From Puffinus mauretanicus (lineage: Eukaryota > Chordata > Aves > Procellariiformes > Procellariidae): a stretch of 64,000 nucleotides of DNA. Below are positions 1-12,800 of the stretch, piece by piece. The stretch covers positions 434,001-498,000 of the forward strand of contig JAJKFH010003173.1 in NCBI GenBank assembly GCA_023333565.1, in the 5' to 3' direction. Below the pieces are notes generated by a model, which did no database searches, had not been told where the DNA came from, and worked only from the letters and a program-made list of their open reading frames with translations. The translations under genes were made by a program, and so were the position numbers. Positions within the stretch are counted from its first letter, which is position 1, and each line of letters starts with the position of its first letter.

Positions 1-3000
1 GCTTTCACTTCCTTTCAAGGCAGGGAAGAGCCAGGACAGCACTCGCCACTCACCCCCTCTTGGTTTATGAGATGCTGCTTTTTTTTTTCCCCTTTAAGGT
101 AAACATTAAAGTCCCCCCAAAAAACCCCCTCCATACCTCCCGGCACAAGAGCAGAAGCTGCCGGAAAGTAAGGAAAGAGGAATGAGAGCGCGGTATGTCG
201 ATGCCTCAAAGCGACGAGGCCCGGCTGCGGCCGGGGCACGCCAGCACCGTGCGAGCACAGGCTCGGGGGGCCGGGAGCCCCGAGCGGGGTGTGCGGGCAG
301 GGCTGCCGGCAAGGAGGCTGCCTTATTCTCCCTGCAAGTGTTACAGCCCCGCCAGAACAAAGGCGGCTGTTGCTGTTGTTGACTCACACGATAAGATCAT
401 TGCTGTGGGATTTTTTTTTCCTGCATCTGTGTGTCACTTAGAAATAAATTTTTTTCTGGAAGATCTCTTCTCCTCCCCTCCACCCGCAATGTGAAAAGGG
501 AATCTGTGCTCAAAGCCGCAGCTGAGATTGCAGATAGACCATTCCCTTCCTGATCCTTATCTCACCAGGATGTAGCAAGATCCCTGGGGAATAGCTGGAA
601 GCCTTTCGCTGGAGCCATCCAAGAAAGGAGCGGGCTGACTACAGCCTGTAAATGGCAAATCCATCAAGTGCCGGGGGACCAGGACGAAACACTGTTTAAC
701 CCCATCAAACTACGGCATCCCTGGACTCTGCCGCATGGGAACCGCCCCGGCAGCCCGACCTGCCCCGGGCGCGGGCTCCTCCTCGAGCCGCCTTCTCCGC
801 AGAGCTCTGCGGGCACCGCCACGTCAGCTAAATAACATGATCTAAAAATACACCTTCGAATCCTAATCTAAACCAAAGCCTTAAATTGCTGGCTCACAAA
901 CTTACTCCAGCTGCAACCCGCTCGCAGGCGGGTAGTTTTGTGTGGCAGCAAACCCACGGCTGAGCCGAGGGTGGCCCCGGCTCCAAGAGCCCAGCCTGCA
1001 GCCTGCGCCCGCAGGAGCAGGGGACGGGAGAGCCGGCTGGGTGCCACGCAGCAGGACTGGGGGTGAAAGGCAGTGGGAAACAAAGAGGGGTCTGGTCCTT
1101 TCCTCCACCTTGGGCTGGGTCACACCAGCACTTCTGGACGCTGCTCTGAGCTCCAGCCGGGAGCTGTCGGCAGCAACGCAGCCGTGGGGACGGACAGAGC
1201 CACCCTGGGTGACCGGAGAGGGCTGTGGATCAGCGGGTGCTGAAGTTCCCAGTGATGGCCATGAACCCAGGGCTGACGAAGCCCATATCATCCACCTCAG
1301 CATCATCCTCCCACTTGTCCAGAGCAGACTGCTGAGATGTCCGACAGACTCTCTGCCTTTGCGCGATGGCTGATGCCCACCTGATACCACAGAGGAATGG
1401 AAAAATGAATCCTGGACCCCCGTGCAGCCGAGCCTGATCCTTCTTACTCACAGTCCCTCCTGCTGCCAGCGTTATCAGCCTGCACAAGGCGGCCTGCTTC
1501 AAATCGCAACTGTTTTTATGAAAACATATTACTGTATGTGGCAGCAAAGGCGTCGAAATACTCCAACCACATCAACACAACTAGCAGAAGGATTATATAT
1601 TACAGCAGCATATATTTATATGTACACACATGCGCACACACGGAGAGTATAGCCATCAGCAGCGGTACGCGGAGGATTGTTAGCACCGATGCACAGAGTT
1701 CTGCTGCCTGAGCTCAGCCATATGTTTCCCTAAGCCTCTCGGCGGGAGCACAGCACATGCTTATGGGAGAGCCGTTTGGTAGAGAAGTAAAGGAGGGAGC
1801 CCTTCGGTCGGGATCTGGGGTTGGATGCCTGTAAATAAATAGGGAGAAGGGGAGGGCAGAGCTGATTTCCGCGCCAAAACGCTCCCTGATCCCACGCCCC
1901 GGCCCCATTTGGCTCCTCTGCGCAGGGAGTGTTTAATCACTTTGCAAGCCCTAAAAACCTCCAGCCCAGTGTTTCCTGACACTGGGGCTGAAGGAGGGCA
2001 GTGGGAAAAGAGCCGAGTGCCCACGGGAGGAGGATGCGGGGCCGCGAGGAGGGATGCAGCACCCGCAGCACCCCCGGGTGCCCCTGGGCTGGGGGCGCAG
2101 CCGCGCTCGTGCCAGGCAGAGACAGCGGAAGGGCGCAGGCTCGTCCTCCTTTGGTGACAGAGGAGTCGCAGCAGCCCGGCAACCCGGTCCTTTCATACGT
2201 AGGACAGGAAACAGATGCTGCCGGGCGGAGGAAGCATCTGAAGAAAATAAGTGCACCTTGTCCCTTCCCCGGCAGGAACCCGGTGGGAACAGGGGGTGCT
2301 GGGTGGAAACGCCCCGATTCGGCCCCGGTCAGGGCAGGTGCAGCTCAGCTGGGTTCGATGGCATCGCCCACGGCTGCATCAGGGGCCCAGAGGGCTTTTT
2401 TCCTTTGGGTCTTTTATTTCTCCTTAGAAGCACGGGGAGCTGGGGCAACGAAAGCATGGATTAGTCATGTACCTGTTGGGAAGGCGATGGTCCCCTCCTC
2501 TCACAGTAACGGCTGCAGCAGCCCTTGTGTGATCTGGCCTGAGGGTCATGAAAGGAGCTGATGAAGTACTTCTCACTACACCTACAGGCTGGGAAACGTG
2601 GGCTCGGTGTACCGCGCAGTCTGGGTACAAAGCAAGACCCCTTCCCTCTGCTCAGCAGCAGGTTTCCAGTCCCAGGTTACACACCTACGCAGGCACATGG
2701 AGATGGGTCCAGTCTCCAGTCCACAGCCGCTAAAAAGGACAGACAAAAAGAAACCCAGCAGCCTGTGCCCTGGTAGGATCAGCAGCATTGTGGGCATCTT
2801 TTAGACAGAAACAGGGTCCCCATGCGAAAGCACCTGCCTTCTAAGAAAAAGCTATGGGATGATCCAATGCTATTAAATTTTATGGGCTGGTGCAAATAAA
2901 ACCTTGCGCAAAGGCTGCTTGTTTTCCTTCCGTTCCAAAGCACCTTTCCACAAGCAGGTGCTGCTGCCCCATTTTGCTGAGTCAGAGTATTTTTGGACCA

Positions 3001-3935
3001 TGAAGCACCCTCCTGCCAGCAGCTGGCCTCTGAGCCCCCCGCCCAGGCCTGGGTCCTCTTGACTGCATTTTGCTGTGCTGCTCTTTGTGCAACCAGAGAA
3101 CTGGCAGCCAGGGTCTGGCTTCTTCCTATAGTACCTTAGCATTTATAGAGAGGTTTGTTCTGTGGCAACGTGCCAGAGCGTTTCTTCGTAGCTCCACCAA
3201 TTTGAGAAACAGTTTCCTTAAATAGAGCTGAACAGGCAAAGCAAATACTCCCAAAGGAAGAGCCGTTAGCAGGTCAAAAGTAGTGCCAAAGGCTCATGTC
3301 AGTCTCCTGTCAACCTGCTAGAGTCAACCGCGCTCCTGGGCTGCGTGCAAGAGCCTTGCGCCGCACTGCATGGTCAGGCGGAGCTTCTGCAGAGGTGGCT
3401 GCTGCCCCAGCTCACCCCGCAGCTGCAGAAAGATTTGGGCCAGCCCAAGAGAGAGGGCCGGGGCTTGGGAGAGGGGTACCCGGGGGGGTGAGGAAGAGCC
3501 CGCCTCTCGGCAGGGCACCCGCGGGGAGCCGCTGCCACCTCCCGGCAGCCGCCGGCTGGAGCCCGGCTCTGCCGAACCCCGCGCCCGCCCCGGGGCGGGA
3601 AGGCTTTGCATCAGCAGAGCAGGACGCCCGTAAGCGTGAGCAACGCCCGTCTCTCCCCCGCACTTCCCCGTCGAGCTACGCCCTGTTCCAAACCTCTCAC
3701 ACCTTTTGCCTCGGAAACGCAGAGGAGTTTCTTTGTTTTGGGAGTTAGCTGGGAACCTGAGCTCGGCATTGCACTGCCCAGAGCTTAATTAGCTGAACGC
3801 AGACATATACACGCAATCGTTGCTCCAGAATGCATGATCTGAGAAAGAGTCTTGGTGTCTGTGCCACTTTCACCCCACTCTTGTTGCTCCCACGCTGTTT
3901 CCGTTGTTGTATCCAGCCCGGGCAGACCGATGAGC
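1..3935. other. Intergenic region, no supported gene
   Basis: I find no open frame here that resembles a known protein or shows a convincing exon with splice sites. GC-rich, CpG-containing blocks lie near 190-330, 2030-2120 and 3390-3620; any of them could be a promoter or a non-coding first exon. In human the next gene past ADORA3 is RAP1A, transcribed away from it, so a RAP1A 5' non-coding exon could lie here or further left. That is inference from gene order only. A short AT- and TG-rich stretch occurs at about 1594-1645. Confidence 0.5.
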
Positions 3936-5460
3936 TCAGATGGTGCTCGCTCCCAGCTGCTCCGCTGTGCGCTCTGCGCTAGAAATAACCGACTCCGACT
4001 TCTGGGGCAGGATGCAAGTCCTCAGAACGAAAGTGTAGGTTTCTTTGAACTTCTGTATTTTGAAGGCATAGACGATGGCCTTCATGGCTGAGTTGGCATG
4101 AGACAGCAGGATGCCCAGGTACTTCAGAGGCTGCGGGGTGTCGCAGGAGGGGCATAAGTACGAAATGGAGTTCAGGATGCCCAGAGGCAGCCAAGACATT
4201 GCAAACAAGAGGGTGAGGGGCAGGTATTTGGCCATTTTGTATTCCTTCCCACAAACTGTTCCTCCTCCTGGAGGACTTGCTAAGCTTGGGCTTAGTTTTA
4301 TCCACATGATGTAGAAAATCTCGGTGTAGAGGGCACACATGATAAGCAAGGGAAGGAGGATCCAGGCAAAGAAGCTGGAGTACACCACATAATCCATTCT
4401 CATCACAGCCAAATAGTGACACTTGATGTGGCTGGAGCTGCCCATGTGCTGGTTCCAGCCCCACCAGCACGGCCACGAGCCAGCACAATCCCAGAATCAC
4501 ACAAATCCTTTCCTTTGTGATGGTTGCCCTGTACCTGGGTGGGCAGGAAGCACCAGCCATACAAGATGCGATTTTTCAGAAAAAAGAACTACATTATTCA
4601 GGAGCTTGGGCTTTTAAGCACTCATTTTTGCTTGGTCTAATTCGAGTTAAGCACAGTTCAGTGCAGTTGGTCCTTAGCAGCTTCTGATATTTAAAATGTA
4701 TTTTGAAACTACAGGGGAACCTCCAAATGGTCATCGATCCCTTTTAAATGAGAACCCACGGGTGCAGGGTCAAACCGCTTCCTCAGCAATACTGGTTCAT
4801 TTTAACTCACAACAGTAGAGCAGTATGGTTTCTCCCAGGGGAAAACCTAAAGACCACCACCTTATCCAGACTTCAAGAATATACACATTTATGAGCAACC
4901 CTTCCCTGACTCTCTTAAGGTTTTCAGGCATTGCTGAGTTTCCAGCAGTGCCCAGACTGCTGGTGCTCCATTGCCTAGGCTTTGGGAACCTTTACCTCTC
5001 CGAGAACCAACGATGCTCAGGAAGCCCTATGATGCTGCCAATAAGGGAGAAGAAAAATGTAAGGGAGGAGAGAAATGAGGAAAAGATGATGAGATGGGAC
5101 CTTCGCCCAGACTCACCTGGTCAGCAGCTTCACTCTCTGGTACCTGTCGACTGCGATGGCCAGGAGAGACAGGATCGAGGCATTAGAAAAGATCATCGTC
5201 AGGCAGCACGTGAACAGGCAGGAGTAGAAACAAATGACGACTCCCAGGCTCACCGTGACAGCCAGCGGTGTGACAAAGATCCCCATGGCGATGTCAGCGA
5301 GTGCCAGGGAAACGATGTAAAAGGTGGTGGTCTTCTGAAGAGCTGCATTCAGCTTCACTGCCCAGATCACCAAGGTACTGCCCACCACTGCAAATATCCC
5401 AACAACAGACTCCATCATGATATAGATCACATCCAGGCTGCCTACTGACATTTTGGACAT
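3936..5460 (-). pseudogene. Adenosine A3 receptor-like copy, frameshifted
   Basis: This is a second copy of the class A receptor gene at 7908-9846, in the opposite orientation. Exon 1 is 5460-5117 (second possible ATG at 5451) and ends AG|gtgagt. Exon 2 is 4534-3936 with a clean acceptor. Exon 1 carries TM1-TM3, the TM2 motif LALADIA and VDRY. Exon 2 carries MRMDY, FAMSWLP and LLSHANSAM. Within exon 2, near 4452-4465, the frame breaks: compared with the intact copy about 17 bases are missing between the LV and GWN codons, so TM4 and TM5 lie in different frames. The TM7 NPxxY motif reads KAIVY, one TM6 residue is missing, and the second-loop Phe after the conserved Cys is Tyr. The original frame stays open to about 3979 and would give a receptor cut after TM4 with an unrelated tail. 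Pseudogene is the best reading; a sequence error is the alternative, although the other changes also suggest relaxed constraint. Confidence 0.85.
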
Positions 5461-7907
5461 CTGAGGCTGTTTAAATCCAAAATTAGGAAATGCTGGGCTG
5501 AATTCTTTTTTTTTCTCCTCCAACAGCCAGGTCAGAAACCAGCTCCTCCCTGATCTGCCTTAAATTAAGTCCCTCATTCAGAATTTTGCACACTTTCTGA
5601 CCTGCATACACAACTCACTCTTTAAAGATGAGCAGAGCAAATTGTCCATGAAGATCCATTTATCAGATCTTCTATAACAAACCCATAACATCTTTCTGTC
5701 TCCTTGAGGTTTCAACACATTTATGTATGCTTTCGTAGAACAGTCAATGTTATATAGTGGCAGCATCACACTATGAGCAAACCACAGGGACTACCTGTTG
5801 GTATTTTGCTAGTCTATTTGAGCCCCAAATGCACAATGTCCTCCCCAGTTGGGTGCTCTGTACTGCCTAGCAGGGTGAATTAGCCGATGCACAGCTATAC
5901 GGCACTGTGGCTAGATTGCTCTGTCTCTGAGCTTCTTTAAAGCCTGCTCAGCCTGTACTACGTGCAGTGTCGGTGTAGCATCAGAGAAAACAGGGCCAAG
6001 GGACCTTGGGTGATCTAGTCCGCTCCCCTGCCACAAAGAAGGGGTGGGGAGGGCAAATGTGAAGACACTCAGCTGGATTTTGGCTGAGCAAATGGAGGGA
6101 GAAACATTTTCTTTTGACTCTTACACAAGCTAAGGTCCCACGCAGTACCAAGTTCTTCTCAGGAGCTGCGCTTACAGCGGGCAGAGTGGGGTGGGCGCTG
6201 TTGAAGCCCCTATAACGCAGCCTTGCAGTAGCTCTCTACGAGAGGCATCTGGCTGCAGCCACAGGAGCAGATGACAGAAAAAGGAAGCTGGCAGTGAGGT
6301 CAAGAGAGGAGAAGCACAGCGAGCGCAGGAAGCGGGGAGCGCTCTTGCCCAAGCATGGCCGGCAGCCAGGAGGACAGAGACATTTCCTATGTCTGCTCAA
6401 AGCTGCGAAGTGCCGGCTGCCCGCTCCTTCCCAGGTACTTCCCAGAGAAGTAACTCATTCAGCTTATGAAAGCCTAGCATACATCCCAGCTGTGACCTTC
6501 ACATGCCTCTCCTCAATTTATCTCCTGCACCCACAGATATCCTGTGTCAGATTTCATTAGAAAACCAGCACAGCCAAGTTCAGTTGCAGACTGGGACTGT
6601 CTGTAGACAGCTCACCATTCTCCCAGCAGTAATTCTACCAAAACGCCCTCCAGTCAGGGAGCAAGAAGCACTTACATCCATGTCAAGGAAGCGGAATTTG
6701 TCCAGCTCTTGACAGCAGAGAATAAAGAAGTCTCATTTATTTTTGGCTCTGTCTCCTCCCAGGGCTGATTTCACTTCCGCATCCTCAGTTTTGCCAGAAA
6801 GTTGGGTGGAAGAGATGGAGGACTCAGTGTCTGGGAAACCAAACACCATCCATGTTTGCTCAGGGCTTCGTTACACTAATATGGCACCATCCACCTAACC
6901 GTTGGCTTGCTATTTGCTCATTCCTGGAAAGCGTGCATTTCTGTTTGCCCAAGAGCCAGGTTACCCTGTGACTCGCAGGCTGACACGAGCTCACATGTTT
7001 GCATCTCTCCTCAGTTTCATCTGAAATGGGAGCAGCTCTTTCACTGCAGACCCACATCAAGGAGCGAGGCATCACGCGCTGCTGGGCTCACCCGCAGCAA
7101 GCCGATCACAGCTTTCACACCCTCTCTCTGCCACTTCCCATCACTTCCCACACCTTTCCTCAGTTTCTCCGTCTTCCATAAACAAAGCATAAGAAAGTAT
7201 GCCGCTCTCTGAACATGACTTGGTTGGCTGTCATACTGATTTCTACCTGGAGTGAGGGTTCTCACTGAAAACGTCACCTGCATTACGAGTGTTCTTGTCA
7301 GACTGAGAAAAGTCCAAGCAAAGAGCATTTTTCAGCCACCTTAGGGCCTTAACTGAAATGATATACCCTGAATTAAATCAAGTATTGGAATTTAACTAAA
7401 CACCCTTCTAACGTCCCCTGCACTGCCTCATTTCCTATAGTGACTGCAGAGTGATTATCTAGATTGATAAGTGGCAGCTTTGCACAGTCAACTCTGGTTA
7501 CAGTTCTCCCACTTACAAAACTGTGGCTTGGAAGAGGAAGCAGTTCAAAGTATTTATTTATAGGTTGCTGGTAAGCAGGCTTGTGGAAGCTTTTCCATTT
7601 TTTTTCCTTCAAAATAGCTTTCCAAAAGTACTTTACTGATACCAGGCTGCTGAAGGGATGCTGTGAACTTCAGGAGGTGTGTCCAGAGAGGGGAACGTTT
7701 CCTGGATCCTAAGGTATTTGCAGCTCTGTGGAAAGACAACAGCTGATTTGCTGCCCAAGTGCCAAGGACGTGAAATACTGGAAGAGGTTTGCATACTGGA
7801 GAGTCACTGGAACAACTGAGCACCAGACACCGAGGACGAATCCCACACACGGTCGTTGATGCCCATGCTCCCTTCTGCAGCTCAAGCCAGGGTGGGAGCA
7901 CCTCGCC
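5461..7907. other. Divergent spacer between the two ADORA3 copies
   Basis: This 2.4 kb lies between the start codons of the two head-to-head receptor copies and should contain both 5' flanks. I see no coding exon of a known protein. One CR1-like fragment lies near 5988-6042. No strong TATA box or CpG island is evident just upstream of either start codon. Confidence 0.5.
5988..6042 (+). repeat. CR1-like retroposon fragment
   Basis: The stretch around 5994-6035 contains a run equivalent to the CR1 3'-region phrase GGGACCTT..GATC/TAGTCC followed by a CCCCTGC-like segment, which is typical of old avian CR1 copies. It is short and diverged, with no flanking open frame. Assignment is by eye against the remembered consensus. 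Confidence 0.5.
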
Positions 7908-9846
7908 ATGCCAAATGACAGCCTGGTGCTGAGCAGCCTGGATGGGATTTACATCGGTACCGAGTGCTTGGTTGCTTTGTTTGCCACTTTGGGTAACATC
8001 CTGGTCATCTGGGTGGTGAAGCTGAACTCGACATTTCAGAACACGACTCTGTACTTCATCGTTTCCCTGGCGCTGGCTGATATCGCAGTGGGGACTCTCG
8101 TCATGCCCCTGGCCATCGTGGTGAGCCTGGGCATCAGCATCCACTTCTACACCTGCCTCTTTATGTGCTGCCTGATGGTGGCTTTCACCAACGCGTCCAT
8201 CCTCTCGCTCCTGGCCATCGCGATCGACAGGTACCTGCGAGTGAAGCTGCCAACCAGGTGAGCGCTGGACCAGCACGGGCCCCTCCGCTCGCCCCGCTCC
8301 TGCCAGCTTTTCCATGCCCAGCCTCTGCCCCACGGGTGCCATCTCCTCTCTCCTCCCTAACTTGGCCCTTTTCTAACAAATATTTACTCTAGGTGCATGC
8401 TTGCGTATGGAGAAATTACCTGTGCGTAAAAGCCCATCCAAGACGAGCTTCCTAGAGCAGGAGCCACTCCCTGCAGTTAGTAATGCAGCGCGGACAGACC
8501 CGGGGGGGTTTGTGCGAGGCTGATAGCTCGGTGTTTTTGCCGATCAGAATTTGGCCACAGGATGAGTCTGTGGTCAAACAGTTGAATTATTCAGATGTTT
8601 TGTAATTGCTCAGGGTGCTGAGAATACTATAGATTTCCTTGGGTTTCTGAGGCTAGTCTTTAAAAGAAAATTCCTTTTAGTGTTTGCTGAAAATACAAAA
8701 GAGGTAACAGACTTATTAAGGGCTAACTTAAGAAGTCATTCACTTTTTATATTTGAATGGAAAAGTACGTAAGCTAGAAATGCAAAGCATAACCTCAAGC
8801 ATGAAAGAAGTCATATTTTTTAAGGGGAAGGGACCTATAAAATTGAAGAGTGCAAGAACAGTTTGGTCCTACAAATGGCATAAGCCAAATGTAAAGAGTA
8901 AGGTACACCCAAGGAAGCTGAGAAATAAGATAGGACTGCTAATAGTAGAAAAGCAATATCTAGGCAAGAGGAGCACTACGATCATAATGAAACAAGAAGC
9001 AAAATAGCTGAAAATATACAATTATAAAGAGGGGAAATTAAGCATAGTTCTTCTTACGGGTGCTGCAAAGTAATTGTTACAAATGAAGAATTAGGGCTTG
9101 TCTCAAAATAAGATTTGGTTTCCTCCCCCAAAAAAGTTAATGCTTCGTTTTGCAACAATGAAACTGTAGTGAGTTCTTGAAACCATCCTTAACTATTTTA
9201 AACACTTCTGTTTAACACGACCTGTGTTTTCTTCCCCAACAGATATAAAATAATCACTACAGAGAGAAGAGTTTGGTGGGCACTGGGTTTGTGCTGGTCT
9301 GTGTCTCTGCTGGTAGGATTAGTCCCCATGTTTGGATGGAACAACACAGAACAAAGAAACTCTGACTTTCTGAGGTGTCGATTTACCTCCGTGATGAGGA
9401 TGGATTACATGGTATATTTTGGCTTCTTCACATGGACCCTTGTCCCTCTGCTCATCATGTGTGCTCTGTATGTTGAAATCTTTTACATCATCCGGACAAA
9501 GCTAAGTCAAGGTACAACCAATGTGAGAGGGACAGGAGCTTTTTATGGACAGGAGTTCAAGACAGCCAAATCTCTAGCACTTGTTCTCTTCCTGTTCGCA
9601 ATATCCTGGTTGCCTCTGTGCATTATAAACTGCATTTCCTATTTTTACCCTGAATGTCAGATCCCCCCGTATTTAATGTACTTGGGAATCCTGTTATCCC
9701 ATGCCAATTCTGCCATGAACCCCATTGTCTATGCTTGCAAGATAAAGAAGTTCAAAACCACGTACCTTTTAATTTTAAGGACCTATATCCTGTGCAAAAA
9801 ACCAGACCCAGTTCTTACAGAGCAAACAACAGACCAACAGTCATAA
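7908..9846 (+). CDS. ADORA3: Adenosine receptor A3, intact copy
   Basis: This is a Gi-coupled plasma-membrane receptor for extracellular adenosine, with seven membrane segments. Two coding exons, 7908-8257 and 9243-9846, join through AG|gtgagc and ccaacag|A within an Arg codon and give 317 residues; human A3 has 318. The start MPNDS carries an N-glycosylation sequon at Asn3. Visible family residues include Asp58 in LALADIA, Cys83 at the top of TM3, Asp107-Arg-Tyr, an extracellular-loop Cys followed by Arg-Phe, FAISWLP in TM6, IINC with the ligand-contacting Asn, SHANS with the TM7 His, and NPIVYA. The single intron after the DRY region is the family pattern. Orientation relative to C1orf162, ATP5PB and WDR77 matches human, so this is the ancestral-position copy. 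A3 is favoured over A1 and A2 by overall sequence and by gene order. Confidence 0.95.
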
Positions 9847-12800
9847 ATGTAGAATGAATGTTGACCTGCCAGTATATAGCAGACTGTTGATAAACCACTT
9901 TGCTTTGTTAAGAAACTCATGGGAAAATGTGCGTTGTTTCATCTACTGCCTCTCTTGCACAAACTGTTTTACGATAAGCGCAAATTCCTCTTACTCAATC
10001 TGATGCACATTTGACATTAAGCCCAAAAGGATCATTTATGATCTTCTGCATTATTGTACCCCAGAGAATTCTGCTTGGTGGTTACTGTACCAAGCCCAGA
10101 CCTTCCAGGCAAATCTTCATTTAACAGGACCTTCCAGTTTTTATTTATTGGCTTGAGCATTATTTGGTAGACCAGCGACCCAAAACACTGTTAACAAAGC
10201 AGACTTCTTGCTCTAAGTTCTCCAGCTCGGATCCATGACCAGCTAGTAAAAACAGCGCCTGTTCATTTCTAGTTTTAACTCAAGACTGAGGAGTCTTTTT
10301 GTTATAATTTTGATTTCTCTTTTTGCCCAGTTATAGGCCCTTCGCTTACACACAGACAGACGTGCCCTGACTTTTTTTTCTGTCCAGTAGCGCCTGTCCA
10401 GTAAAACTATAGCATCTCCTGCGACACCTCCACCTGCACTGTGACATTACCTCACCCACTGCTGACCATCTCCGCTGAAAGGCCAGAAGCTGCACTGACT
10501 TCGGTGACCCTCCTCTTCTTTGGGGGAGATCCTGTCAGTGGGAGACTTTCATTGCTTTTAAACCAAGACAATGCTCACCCCAGAAGCCTGCAAAATTGAC
10601 CTCAGACATAGAGCACCAGGCAAGAGCTGAACTGCCGAATACACTGAAGCTATTCATTAGCGAGATATGCTGGGCACAGGGGAGCGTGCCAGGAAGAGAT
10701 GACTGTCAAAAAATAAACTAATTATTTCTTTAAGTTCTTCCCTCCTCCCCCAGCTACCTGACCAAGGATAGAATCGACTATCCCAAAACCATCAAGGATG
10801 CATTTTCCTAACTTGTTACTAAAACCCATCCATTTGGGGGATTCTTCCTGCACAGCATATTCCCATGCTTAATTCTCCCTACAGTCACAAACTCTTTTCC
10901 TAACACCTGATTTAAATGTAATTTGCTGCAAGTCTCCTCTGTAAACCCGAAGAACAATTGCTCTTTTCGTAGCAGCCTGTAACAGATCTGAAGACTACTC
11001 TAAAGGTGTATGTAAATATGTGTCTATATATGTCTTTGGATTAAATAATTTCAAAATACAGAAGAGAGACTTCACAAAAATTTTGCACAGTGTTTTTTGT
11101 TGTTGTTTGGTTGGGTTTTTTTGTTTGTTTGTTTTTTTACACAATGATTGGCTGGGTCCACTGAAAAATAGAATAAACGTGTTCTTTGTTGTCAGTAGCA
11201 CAGCAGCTCGCAATCAAGGCATGTCCTCACTGACTATTCTTACACCCTTTGTCTTCTCTGTCAATTTAGACTAAATTTGAGTCTGGTCAACTTGTGCTGC
11301 AGTCAGTGTTGTCACATTTTCATGAATAATAATAAATATTAGATGGATTTTATATTAATTCAGCCTGCTTATCTCCCATGACAATCAAAAAAGCAGCCTG
11401 CATGAAATCTCCATGCTGTTTTAGTCCGTGTCCTGACTAGGTCGGCACAGAAATTGCAGTAAGTATTACACCACAGCTCACACAGTCTGGTTTTGGGGAA
11501 CAAGGGTCAAGTTGAAAATAGGTCATTAAAGGCCAGGCTCTTTTTTCTCCATCTTTAAATAATAAAAATGGTCTAGAAAAAGCAGAAAAGGGAGTGCATC
11601 ATTCTGTTATTTATCTCAAAGTGTTGGCATCTGCTCCTTTAGCTGAGATCAGACATCTCAATTTATTATCTGATGTAACCCTTGTCACAGGCCAAAGCTC
11701 TGCCCTGTTACATAGTTCGACTCTAGTAATAAACAGGCCAGCAAAGGAAGTCACTGCATAAGTACATCAGAGTTTTGCTACATGATCTCTCATTATCAGT
11801 TGATAGAGCCGATTGCTTTCAGCAGAAAAACATGTCCCACCTAAAGAGCAGAAAGTTACTCATTAGAATGATGCAGAGCAAACTTTGCCTATGTATTTTT
11901 GAGAAATTGAGAAAAGAGGGAGCAACCCTGCACCAAATTCCTAGCAGGCTGCCTGACAAACTCCAAGAGAACAAGGCATAAGGATAAGGAGAAAGAACAG
12001 AAACAGAGAGGACTGAGAGCAGAGGAAGCTGTCCTGCCTTCTGAAGGAAAGCTGCAAAGGAGAGCAGTCTCAGCAAGCTGACTGACGCTGCTCAGCCCCC
12101 CGAGAGGGAACCCCGGGCAAGAGCTCACCTTTTCGTGATGAAGCAAGACGCTCGCCACGGCTGGACCCAGCCTGTCTCCATAGGGCAACCAGAGGAGCAT
12201 TCGCCCTGCTGTGGGAGAGGGTTCATCAGCTGGCTTCTGCCAGTGGTGGTGCTGGCTGGAAAACGTTCATGCAGGTCTAGGTCCCTGGTTCTCACTTCCA
12301 GCAGTTACTCTGGAAATAGTTGTGCCATTCAGCTCCAGACAGAGATCAAACAGGCTGAATAATGCTTAAACTAGATGTGAAGATGGGTGAAGGCACATAC
12401 CAACAGTGCACGTGTATACTAATATCACTCAGGGACAGCAAAGGATTTAGCTCTCCTGCGAGAGCTGACTCATTGCTGGCTGAGGGAAATGCAGCCCGAC
12501 AGTCACATCAACATCATCAGTGTAGCTCTAATAATCCATCCTTTTAACATTGCAAGCAGATGTCAATAGTGCCAGGGAATATCATAGGCCACTACTGTCC
12601 ATGCATCCTTCAAAGCACTGTTAAACCTGTGAGCCGTTTCCACCCACCCTCCCAGGGTTGGACAATTTGTACTGGACTTTCCCATACCCAGGCAAATTCC
12701 TGCTGTGAAAGCTTGTCTTTAGGGAGACCAAAAGTACAAACATCTCTAGCAGAAACCTACTGAAATAGTGAAAATGGGAGAACCAGAATAGAGAAACAGA

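Noticed and set aside
5461..5523. N-terminal extension of the minus-strand receptor copy starting at 5523
   Set aside because: A3 receptors start a few residues before TM1. The ATGs at 5460 and 5451 give the usual length, and the extension is Lys/Phe-rich with no signal character.
8753..9007. 84-codon lysine-rich open frame in the ADORA3 intron
   Set aside because: Purine-rich, AT-rich intron sequence. It has no family resemblance, no splice support and no repeat signature that would mark it as a retroelement.
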